Assembly (NCBI GenBank): GCA_031127085.1
Contig: JARIEY010000006.1
Span: 1 to 42,803, forward strand
Length of the DNA: 42,803 nucleotides
Direction: 5' to 3'
Origin: Gemmatimonadota bacterium
Lineage (GTDB): Bacteria; Gemmatimonadota; Gemmatimonadetes; Gemmatimonadales; Gemmatimonadaceae
Shown here: piece after piece, positions 7,641 to 15,510 of the stretch
Layout of the letters: the number at the start of each line of letters is the position of its first letter
Numbering within the stretch: position 1 is the first letter of the stretch
Position numbers and translations under genes: made by a program
The notes under the pieces: model-generated
What the model was told of the DNA's origin: nothing
Seen by the model: the letters and a program-made list of their open reading frames with translations, nothing else
Databases searched by the model: none

Positions 7641-8534
7641 GTGGCCGACGTGCGAACGCGGGGCGGCGTGGCGCTGGCCGCCCTCGGGATGATTCTCGCC
7701 ATCACGGGTGCGTGGTGGGCGTTCGCGCTGTGGCCGGTGCCGACTGACGTGCCGGAGTGGGTGCTGCGCACACGCGCGGCCTGCTTTGGCACGACGGCTA
7801 CCGGGCTACCGCATGCCGGTGGATGGATACTGCTCGTTGGCGAGCCGATTGGAATGATCGGTGTGTTGGTGACGGTTTGGGGCGAGGCGCTGGCACGCGA
7901 TCTCCGTCGACTGCGGGAGACGTTCTCGGGTCAGGTGACGATCGTCGCAGCGCTGGTGCTCTTCGCGTACGGTGCATCCGCGGCGGCGCAGCGCGTTCGT
8001 TCGGCGCGAGGCGTCGCCAACGCCGCGCTGTTCACGCCAGCGCCGTTTTTCGACCCCGTGGAGACGGCGCGCTACTCTGAGCCGGCCCCGCCGCTGGGTT
8101 TGGTGGATCAGCACGGAGCGGCGTTCTCGCTGGACGATGTGCGGGGCCGGCGCGTGATTGTGACGTTCGCCTTCGCGCACTGTCAAACGATTTGCCCGAC
8201 CATTGTGAAGGACCTGAAGGCGGCTCGCCGTGCGGCTCACGCGGAGGATGCGGCGTTAGTGGTTGTGACGCTCGATCCGTGGCGTGACACGCCGAGTCGG
8301 TTGCCAGCGATTGCGGGGCAGTGGCAACTCGGTCCGGACGACCGCGTGCTCAGCGGCCCCGTGGCGGATGTGCTGCGGGTGCTTGCCGCATGGGAGGTGG
8401 CGCATTCACGCGACGAGCGTACTGGCGATGTCACGCATGCATCGGCGACGGTGCTGGTTGGACGCGACGGTCGGGTGAGGTATCGGATGTCCGGGGACTG
8501 GCAGCGGACGGTGGCGCTGCTGCAAACGATGTGA
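7641..8534 (+). CDS. SCO1/SenC-family copper chaperone with N-terminal membrane domain
   Basis: FAFAHCQTICPTIVKDLK (CxxxC), VTLDPWRDTPSRL, C-terminal VTHASATVLVGRDGRVRY; ~130-aa hydrophobic N-terminus. GTG start 3 nt after subunit I. Confidence 0.88.
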   Translation: MADVRTRGGVALAALGMILAITGAWWAFALWPVPTDVPEWVLRTRAACFGTTATGLPHAGGWILLVGEPIGMIGVLVTVWGEALARDLRRLRETFSGQVTIVAALVLFAYGASAAAQRVRSARGVANAALFTPAPFFDPVETARYSEPAPPLGLVDQHGAAFSLDDVRGRRVIVTFAFAHCQTICPTIVKDLKAARRAAHAEDAALVVVTLDPWRDTPSRLPAIAGQWQLGPDDRVLSGPVADVLRVLAAWEVAHSRDERTGDVTHASATVLVGRDGRVRYRMSGDWQRTVALLQTM

Positions 8535-8548
8535 CGATTGGGGGAGCC

Positions 8549-9040
8549 ATGACGGTGCGCAGAACATGGGTTCGGGACGGCGTGGTTGTTGGGCTCATCG
8601 CGTATGCCGCGGTGGCCATCTTCTACAGCGCCTTTGATGTGCTGGCGAGCCGTGGGACACTCTTCACCGTCAACCTGCTGGGGCAGGGGCTGTTCAACGG
8701 GCTGCGCGACCCGTCGGTGCTGCTCTTCCCGGTGCCGGTGGATTTCACCGTGGTGTTTTGGTACAATGCAGTGCACCTGGTGGTATCACTGGCGATTGGT
8801 CTGTTTGTGCTGTGGCTCGTGGAACGCGCGGAGCAGTTTCCAGCGCGTGCTGGCCTGATTGCGGGACTGCTGGTGACTGGCTTTGCGATCACGGTGGCGG
8901 TGGTGGCACGCCTCACCGAGCCCATGCGCACATTGCTGCCGTGGTGGAGCATTGTGTTGGCCAACGGTGCGGCTACGGCGTGCGCCGCGGTGTACGTGTT
9001 GCGTCGTCGGCCGGGGCTGTGGAGAACGATGTTCGGCTAA
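8549..9040 (+). CDS. Hypothetical 4-TM membrane protein of the heme-copper locus
   Basis: ATG at 8549 (MTVRRTWVRDGVVVGLIAYAAVAIFYSAFDVL...), internal to the listed ORF 8321-9040; 14 nt after the SCO gene. Confidence 0.75.
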   Translation: MTVRRTWVRDGVVVGLIAYAAVAIFYSAFDVLASRGTLFTVNLLGQGLFNGLRDPSVLLFPVPVDFTVVFWYNAVHLVVSLAIGLFVLWLVERAEQFPARAGLIAGLLVTGFAITVAVVARLTEPMRTLLPWWSIVLANGAATACAAVYVLRRRPGLWRTMFG

Positions 9041-9122
9041 CGGGCGCCGCGTGCCGAACGTACGGTCTGTGAGTTCGGCAATGGCTCAGCGACGATCGCC
9101 TCGCTTTAGGCCTGCGCACCCA

Positions 9123-10538
9123 TCACCACCAACCCAGCAGTTTCCACCACGCGAGCCCAACCGTTCCGAACACGAGCACGGAGACGCACGAGATGATCAG
9201 TCCGTGCAGCCACCACTCGCGCTGCGAGATGTAGCGCGATCCGAAATAAATGGGTGCTGGGGTGGTGCCGTAGTGGGTGAGTCCGGCGCTGAGATTGGAC
9301 GCGTAAGCCAGGAGCGCCACGGCGACCATCGCAGGGGCACCGGCCGCCATGACCACGACCACGAAGGGCGTGAACATCGCGGTTGCGTGCGCGGTGATGC
9401 TGGCAAAGCCGTAGTGTGCATAGAAGTAGATGAGCACAAGGACGCCGAGCGCAGCGCCCCATGCCCAGTCCATGGTCATCGACGCGGCATACTCGGCAAA
9501 CTTGCGCGTGATGCCCGTCTCGCCAAGCGCTTCGGCCATGCGCACGAGTCCGCCGTACCAAATGAAGACGTCCCACGCGGCGCGCTCGCCCACGATGTCT
9601 TCCCACGTCAGCACATTCGTGAGAAAGAGTGTGGAGATGCCGAGCAGCGCGACTACGGCGTAGTTGACGTGGTGAAGCGCCGTGGTCATCCATAGGCCGG
9701 CGACCAGCGCAAAGACCGCAAGCATCAGTCTCTCCTCGCGCCGCATTGGGCCCATGCGAGCGAGTTCCTCGCGCGCAAGCTGCGCGGCGCCCGGCGTGTG
9801 CTTGACGTCTGGAGGAAAGATGCGGTACAGCACCAGCGGCATGAGCACGAGCATCACCACGCCGGGGACGACTGCGCCGAGGATCCATGTGCCGTAGGAG
9901 AAATCGACCTTGGCGACATCAAGGGCGAATTTCGCGATCAGCGCGTTCGATGCCTGTCCGGTCCACCACATGGAGCAGGCGATGACATCGCCCTGATAGA
10001 TGGCGAAGAGGAGAAATGCGCCGAGTCGTCGCGCGGTTTCGCCGGGGCGCGAGTCGTAGGCCTCGGCGAGCGATGTGGCCACCGGGTAGACGATGCCACC
10101 GGCGCGCGCGCCGTTGCTGGGCACGAATGCGGCGAGTAGCGTGTCAGTGGAGATGAGCGCGTACGCCAGGCCGAGTGACGAGTGACCGATCGCGCGGATG
10201 AACAGGTAGGCAATGCGGCGACCGAGTCCTGTCTTGAGAACGCCGCGCGACATGAAGAAGGCGCAGAGCACCAGCCAGACGATAGGATCGGCGTAGCCAC
10301 CAAGCGCGTCCCTGGGCGCAAGGACGTTGAAGAGCGCGAGTGCGGCCACGCCGAGAAAGACCACCGCGGCAGCCGGGACTGGCCGCGCGATGGACCCGAC
10401 GATCGTCGCGGTGAAAATGGCGAGCAGGTGCCAGGACTGCGGTGTGATGCCGTCGGGCCGCGGCGCTGCCAGAATAAGCAGCGCGCTGCAGAGCACGGCC
10501 GCCCATCGCCACGCCGCATGGTGATCAGCGTGGCTCAT
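9123..10538 (-). CDS. DASS/SLC13-family anion (dicarboxylate) transporter
   Basis: 471 aa, multi-TM; FVPSNGARAGGIVYPVATSLAEAYDS, GLTHYGTTPAPIYFGSRYISQREWW typical of CitT/DASS. Confidence 0.88.
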   Translation of the reverse strand: MSHADHHAAWRWAAVLCSALLILAAPRPDGITPQSWHLLAIFTATIVGSIARPVPAAAVVFLGVAALALFNVLAPRDALGGYADPIVWLVLCAFFMSRGVLKTGLGRRIAYLFIRAIGHSSLGLAYALISTDTLLAAFVPSNGARAGGIVYPVATSLAEAYDSRPGETARRLGAFLLFAIYQGDVIACSMWWTGQASNALIAKFALDVAKVDFSYGTWILGAVVPGVVMLVLMPLVLYRIFPPDVKHTPGAAQLAREELARMGPMRREERLMLAVFALVAGLWMTTALHHVNYAVVALLGISTLFLTNVLTWEDIVGERAAWDVFIWYGGLVRMAEALGETGITRKFAEYAASMTMDWAWGAALGVLVLIYFYAHYGFASITAHATAMFTPFVVVVMAAGAPAMVAVALLAYASNLSAGLTHYGTTPAPIYFGSRYISQREWWLHGLIISCVSVLVFGTVGLAWWKLLGWW

Positions 10539-10548
10539 CAGGTCTGCC

Positions 10549-13500
10549 TCACGGGACGAGCTTTACGCGCGCGAAGTTGGGGCCGAGCAGGGCGCGTGCC
10601 TTGGCCATGGTGACGTCGAGTTCCTTGCGCAGTGTCGTGTAGCGCGTGGCGGCATCACGGCCGACCTTCTGGTCGCCCATCATGTTCATGCTGTAGAGGT
10701 ACTGGACCTGCGACTGCAGTTCGGGTTTGCTGTAGCGCACGGGGGGCATGACGACGGTCGCGCGGATCTCTTCCACCCCCTTGGCCGTATCGGCGGCGGT
10801 GGCGCCGGCGAGGCGCTTGCGTTGCTCGTCGAGTGCGGCGACGAGGCGGTTCACTTCGCTGACGAGGTCGCGGAGCTTGACGTTGTGGTCGTACTGCGCC
10901 TGCAGGTCGGCAACGGTGATGCCGTCGCGCGCCGAGCGCGGATCGATCTTGACGGTGAGCGGCTTGGTGAGCGCCGCGCCTGCGGTGAGGCGCACCTGAT
11001 AGGTGCCAGGAACGACCGTGGGGCCTCCGCCGGAGCGACCGCCCGGCACGCCGCCGATGGCGGCCTGCGGGGTCCACGGACCGGTGGTGGTGAAGTCCCA
11101 GCTGAAGCGGTTCATTCCCGCGTTCTTGGTGAGGCGGGCGGCAGCGCCGCCGCGTCCGCCACGTCCCATCGCCGGTGCGTCAGCGCCTTCGCTGGTGAAC
11201 GAGCGCAGCACGTTGTTCTTGGCGTCGAGGATGTCGAGCGTGACGGCGCCGGTGTACGAGGCCGGCAGGTAATAGTCGATCATCGCGCCTGCGGGGGGAT
11301 ACTGCGGATCGGCGGAGGCATCGCGCGTGGATTCGACGCCGCCGAACGTGCCGGCATAGCGCGCGCGGATGGCGGCGCGCGGTGCAAAAAGCGCCGGGGA
11401 AGCAACCGTGCCGGCCGCGAGCTGGTGCAGCGCGGTGAGGTTGTCGAGGATCCAGAACGAACGTCCCTGCGTGGAGAGGACGAGATCGTTCTGGTGCACC
11501 TTGAGGTCGGTAATGGGGGTGTGCGGGAGGTTCTGTTGGAACGATTTCCAGGTGGCGCCGTTGTCGAACGAGATGTGCATCCCGAACTCGGTGCCGGCGT
11601 AGAGCAGGCCCTCGCGCATGGGGTCTTCGCGCACCACACGCGTGGGCTCGTTGGCGGCGATGCCGTTGTTGCCGCTGGTCAGCAGGGTCCAGGTGGCGCC
11701 GTAATCGTCGGTGCGCCAGAGGTACGGCTTGAAGTCGCCGAGCAGGTAGCAGTAGACCGCGTAGTAGGCGGAGCCGCGACGGTGGGGCGAGGGGTCGATG
11801 TTCTGCACGCGGCAGCCGGCGGGCTGCCCCTTGGGCGTGATGTTCTTCCAGCTCTTGCCGTCATCGCGCGTGATGAAGAACGGGCCGTCGTTGGCGCCGG
11901 TCCAGATGACGCCCTTCTCCAGCGCCGATTCCCGAATGGCGTAGACCGTGGAGTACATCTCTTCGCCCGTGCCGTCGACGGTGATGGGCTCGCCGCTGTA
12001 GTGGCCGCGCCGTTCCACCGGATTGGCCGTGAGGTCAGGGGAGATGGTTTCCCAGGTGACGCCCTCGTCGCGCGTGCGGTGCACGTGCTGCGAGCCGTAG
12101 TAGAGCACGCGCGCATCGTGCGGTGAGAACTCCATCGGCGAGACCCGCTGGAAGCGGAAGATGAGATCCTTGGAGGCGTTGCCGTAGAGCGACTGGGCGC
12201 CCACCCAGTACTGCTTCTCACTGCCGCTGCTCAGGCGCAGGCGCGAGAACTGGCCCTTGCACGAGCCGTAGACCGTGTCGGGGTTGGTGGCGTGCGGGAA
12301 GATGGGGCCAGTTTCACACCCCGGTCCGCTGCGCCACTCCTGCATTGGCGAGTCGGGGCGCCCTGACGAAAGCGGGAGCGACGGGACGATGAGCGTGGTG
12401 TTGTCCTGCTGCGCACCGTACAGGCGATATGGGAACTGGTTGTCGACGTAGACTTGATAGATCTCGGACGTGGGCTGGTTGTAGAGCGTGGACCAGCTGC
12501 GCCCCGCGTTGAGCGTGACCGTGGCGCCACCGTCGTTGGACTGCACCATGATCTGGGGATTGTTGGGATTCACCCAGAGGTCGTGGTTGTCGCCGTGCGG
12601 CGTGGACATGGTACGCCACGTCTTGCCGCCGTCGGTGGTGAGGTGGAACCCTTCGGCGCCGATCCAGACCGTGTTGGCGTCCTTGGGATGCGCCGTGATG
12701 TTGGTGTAGTAGAACGGGCGCGTGATGAGTTGGCCGTAGTCGGAGGCCAAGGTGAACGACTCGCCGGCATCGGTGGAGCGATAGAGCCCGTTGCCCGGCT
12801 TGGCTTCCATCAGGACCCAGACGACGTTGGGATCGGCGGCGGTGACGGCGACGTTGCTCTTACCGACCAACTGGTTGGGCAGGCCGCCACCGAGCTTCTT
12901 CCACGTGGCGCCGCCGTCGGTGGACTTGTAGACGCCACCCTCGCGCGCGCCGGAGATGATAGTCCAGGGTTTGCGCTCACCGCGCCACATCGACGCATAC
13001 AGCGTGTTCGGATTGCCGGGCTGGAACTCGACGTCCACGGCACCCGTGGAGTCGGAGACATACAGCACGCGCTCCCAGGTCTTGCCGCCATCCGTGGTGC
13101 GGTAGAGGCCGCGCTCGTTGGTGGGCTTGAACGGGTTGCCGATGGCGGCGACGAAGGCGATGTCTGGGTTGGCGGGGTGCACCCGAATGCCGCCGATATT
13201 TCCGACCTCTTTCAGGCCGATGTGTGCCCACGTGCGCCCCGCGTCTGCAGACTTGTAGACGCCATTGCCGATGGAGACGTTGGAGCGGAGGCCGTCGGAG
13301 CCGGTGCCGACATAGATGATGTCGGGGTTGCTCAGCGAGACTTCGACGGCGCCCATCGAGCCAACGGCGAAGAAGCGGTCGGAGATGTTGATCCAGGCCT
13401 GGCCCGCGTCGGTGGTGCGCCAGATGCCGCCGCCGGTGGAGCCCATATAGAACGTGTGCGGCTGGCTTGGCACGCCGGTGACGGTGGTCACGCGGCCGCC

Positions 13501-13647
13501 ACGGGCGGGGCCGACGTTTCGGTAACGCAGATGCTGGAAGAGGGCCGCGTCCCCGGGGGTGGGCATGGGCTTGGGCTTGGCGGTCGGGGCCTGCGCCGAG
13601 AGGGGGAGGGCGGCGAGCAGGGCGACGAGGACGGCAGAGATGCGCAT
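10549..13647 (-). CDS. Secreted large sortilin/BNR-type beta-propeller ('glycosyl hydrolase'-annotated family)
   Basis: MRISAVLVALLAALPLSAQA signal peptide; repeated S/TTDGGxTW (BNR) motifs; LRYRNVGPARGGRVTTVTGVPSQPHTFYMGSTGGGIWRTTDAGQAW. The listed start at 13704 precedes the signal peptide. Confidence 0.85.
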   Translation of the reverse strand: MRISAVLVALLAALPLSAQAPTAKPKPMPTPGDAALFQHLRYRNVGPARGGRVTTVTGVPSQPHTFYMGSTGGGIWRTTDAGQAWINISDRFFAVGSMGAVEVSLSNPDIIYVGTGSDGLRSNVSIGNGVYKSADAGRTWAHIGLKEVGNIGGIRVHPANPDIAFVAAIGNPFKPTNERGLYRTTDGGKTWERVLYVSDSTGAVDVEFQPGNPNTLYASMWRGERKPWTIISGAREGGVYKSTDGGATWKKLGGGLPNQLVGKSNVAVTAADPNVVWVLMEAKPGNGLYRSTDAGESFTLASDYGQLITRPFYYTNITAHPKDANTVWIGAEGFHLTTDGGKTWRTMSTPHGDNHDLWVNPNNPQIMVQSNDGGATVTLNAGRSWSTLYNQPTSEIYQVYVDNQFPYRLYGAQQDNTTLIVPSLPLSSGRPDSPMQEWRSGPGCETGPIFPHATNPDTVYGSCKGQFSRLRLSSGSEKQYWVGAQSLYGNASKDLIFRFQRVSPMEFSPHDARVLYYGSQHVHRTRDEGVTWETISPDLTANPVERRGHYSGEPITVDGTGEEMYSTVYAIRESALEKGVIWTGANDGPFFITRDDGKSWKNITPKGQPAGCRVQNIDPSPHRRGSAYYAVYCYLLGDFKPYLWRTDDYGATWTLLTSGNNGIAANEPTRVVREDPMREGLLYAGTEFGMHISFDNGATWKSFQQNLPHTPITDLKVHQNDLVLSTQGRSFWILDNLTALHQLAAGTVASPALFAPRAAIRARYAGTFGGVESTRDASADPQYPPAGAMIDYYLPASYTGAVTLDILDAKNNVLRSFTSEGADAPAMGRGGRGGAAARLTKNAGMNRFSWDFTTTGPWTPQAAIGGVPGGRSGGGPTVVPGTYQVRLTAGAALTKPLTVKIDPRSARDGITVADLQAQYDHNVKLRDLVSEVNRLVAALDEQRKRLAGATAADTAKGVEEIRATVVMPPVRYSKPELQSQVQYLYSMNMMGDQKVGRDAATRYTTLRKELDVTMAKARALLGPNFARVKLVP

Positions 13648-13708
13648 CGGGGCTCCGGTGGGGCGGGTCTGACCGGTTACGCGGTCGGAGGCAAAGATGC
13701 TCACATCC

Positions 13709-13781
13709 GTGGGAAGGGGAAGGGAGCGGGGTGTGGGAAGGGGAAGGGAGCAGGGTGTGGGAAGGGGATGGGGAAGGGGGC
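13709..13781 (+). repeat. Three 24-25 bp G-rich tandem repeats
   Basis: GTGGGAAGGGGAAGGGAGCGGGGT / GTGGGAAGGGGAAGGGAGCAGGGT / GTGGGAAGGGGATGGGGAAGGGGGC. Confidence 0.9.
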
Positions 13782-13831
13782 GTAATTGGTTGAATTCGTG
13801 GGTTCGGGGGGGCTACCTTTCCTCGTACGAA

Positions 13832-13902
13832 GGCGCCGTAGCCAAGTGGTAAGGCAGGAGACTGCAAATCTCTCATCGTCGGTTCGATTCCGACCGGCGC
13901 CT
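13832..13902 (+). tRNA. tRNA-Cys (anticodon GCA)
   Basis: Acceptor GGCGCCG/CGGCGCC, D arm GCCAAGTGGTAAGGC, anticodon arm GGAGA-CTGCAAA-TCTCT, T arm GTCGG-TTCGATT-CCGAC, discriminator T; CCA not encoded. Confidence 0.95.
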
Positions 13903-13910
13903 CTGAAGGG

Positions 13911-13970
13911 CAGAGAAACAACAGAGAGACAACAGAGAGACAACAGAGAGACAACAGAGAAACAACAGAG
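13911..13970. repeat. 11-bp tandem repeat CAGAGArACAA, ~5.5 copies
   Basis: CAGAGAAACAA, 3x CAGAGAGACAA, CAGAGAAACAA, CAGAG. Confidence 0.95.
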
Positions 13971-14010
13971 CGCCTGGGGCTTGGATGCCTTGGGCGCTCT
14001 GTCTTTCTTC
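13965..14010 (+). terminator. Hairpin terminator between tRNA-Cys and the convergent permease gene
   Basis: ACAGAGCGCC (13965-13974) / GGCGCTCTGT (13993-14002), then CTTTCTTC. Confidence 0.7.
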
Positions 14011-14025
14011 CCAACGGGTGGGGAT

Positions 14026-15510
14026 CTACGGTGTGGTCGGCCGAGTTTGCGCTGCTCGGCGATTCGCGGTGCGCAGGATGCCCAGGCCGACGAGGTTCAT
14101 CACGACGACAACGAGCGTGATCTTGAGAGCGAACGTCGAGACGCTCTCCACCTTGATAATGGGGAAGACGGCCAGCGCGATGTAGAGCAACGTCATCAGC
14201 AAGCCCGACAGTGCGGCGATGCGCAGCCAGAGTGGGGGGCGGGGGGTGACGTTGCGGAGGCCAAACAGCGGGATGGCAAACATCACCACGTACGTCAACG
14301 CGTAGAAGACGCCGCTGGCGTTGAAGAGCAGCTGGAACGCCTCGGCCTGGCCGACGCCAATGAGGCTGAGCAGTGCGATGCCGAACGAGCAGCAGCCGAC
14401 GAGCACAATGGAGTTGACGGGCGTGCGGTACTTGTTGTGCAGCCGGCTGAACCAGGGCGGCAGCATGCGATCCCAGCCGGCAACCATCGGGAGCCGGGTC
14501 ACGGCGGTGAAGCTGACGCTGGCCTGCGCGACGCGCATGCCAAGCGTCATCAGAATGGCAATCGTCACCAGCGGTCCGGCAATGCCGAACGGACCGAAGC
14601 CCGCGCGCAGCACCTGCGGCAGCGGGGCGATGAGATCGATCTCTCCCTGCGGCACGTATGCGACGACCGTGCTGGTGCCGAGGACGAACATCAACGCAAT
14701 GATGGGCGCGGCAATGAGCACCGAGCGCCCGACGGCGCGCGCGGGCGCCTTGGTTTCGCCGGCGAGAATGGCGATGTACTCGAATCCGCCGAGCGCGCCA
14801 AAGCCGAGCTTGCCGAGGATGTTGAGATTGTAGAGCGAAAGCTCGGGAATGCTGGTGCGGAGCGGGTTATAGGCCTTCAGGTGGCCGGTGGCGAGCCCGA
14901 GCAGCGGGAGCAGAATCAGGGCGCCAAAGATGACCAGCATCATCACGCCGCCGGTGTTGTGCACCCATTTGCCAACAGAGAGCCCGATGGTTGAAGCCAC
15001 CACCATCAACGACAGAATCACCGCGGACGCAACGGCGACGAAAGGTGTGCTGGTGGTCATCCACGCCGCGCTGGGGCCCAGCGCGTACGACAAGTACGTG
15101 GCCACCTGCAGGCCGACTTCCGACGTGAAGACAATCACGTACAACCACAGATTCCAGGCGAGCATGAAGCCGATGGTTTGGTTGAAGCCGAGCTTCGCCC
15201 ACTGGTAGAGCCCGCCCTCCAGCGGCATCAGCCGGTTGAGGTACATCACCACCGCCGCCGACGGCAAATAGAACAGCACCAGCGCGAGCAGCCAGAAGAC
15301 CACGTGCTGCGGGCCGAGCTTTCCGGCCACACCAATCCAGGTCAGACCAACAATGAACAGGATCTGGGTCAGGGCGAGATCGCGAACGCCGAGTTCCTTC
15401 TTGAGCTCGGCGCTGTGCTGCTGCACATCCGCTTCCGCGGCAGCCAGCTGCGCTGGTGGCGCGCCCCCGTTGCCGGCGGCGTCTGCGGGGGCGCGTTCGT
15501 CGCGCCTCAC
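14026..15510 (-). CDS. APC-superfamily amino acid permease
   Basis: LKKELGVRDLALTQILFIVGLTWIGVAGKLG, multi-TM; likely GTG start at 15510 in a GTGA overlap with the M20 peptidase stop. Confidence 0.88.
   Translation of the reverse strand: MRRDERAPADAAGNGGAPPAQLAAAEADVQQHSAELKKELGVRDLALTQILFIVGLTWIGVAGKLGPQHVVFWLLALVLFYLPSAAVVMYLNRLMPLEGGLYQWAKLGFNQTIGFMLAWNLWLYVIVFTSEVGLQVATYLSYALGPSAAWMTTSTPFVAVASAVILSLMVVASTIGLSVGKWVHNTGGVMMLVIFGALILLPLLGLATGHLKAYNPLRTSIPELSLYNLNILGKLGFGALGGFEYIAILAGETKAPARAVGRSVLIAAPIIALMFVLGTSTVVAYVPQGEIDLIAPLPQVLRAGFGPFGIAGPLVTIAILMTLGMRVAQASVSFTAVTRLPMVAGWDRMLPPWFSRLHNKYRTPVNSIVLVGCCSFGIALLSLIGVGQAEAFQLLFNASGVFYALTYVVMFAIPLFGLRNVTPRPPLWLRIAALSGLLMTLLYIALAVFPIIKVESVSTFALKITLVVVVMNLVGLGILRTANRRAAQTRPTTP

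Noticed and set aside
13911-13970. Possible CRISPR array
   Set aside because: Units are 11 bp and contiguous with no unique spacers; no cas genes in the window.
13786-14994. Proteins with RETTE/QQRDN-like repeats (13786-14994 +, 37369-37608 -, 1205-1768 +)
   Set aside because: Translation artefacts of the CAGAGAGACAA nucleotide repeats and antisense DNA, not real repeat proteins.
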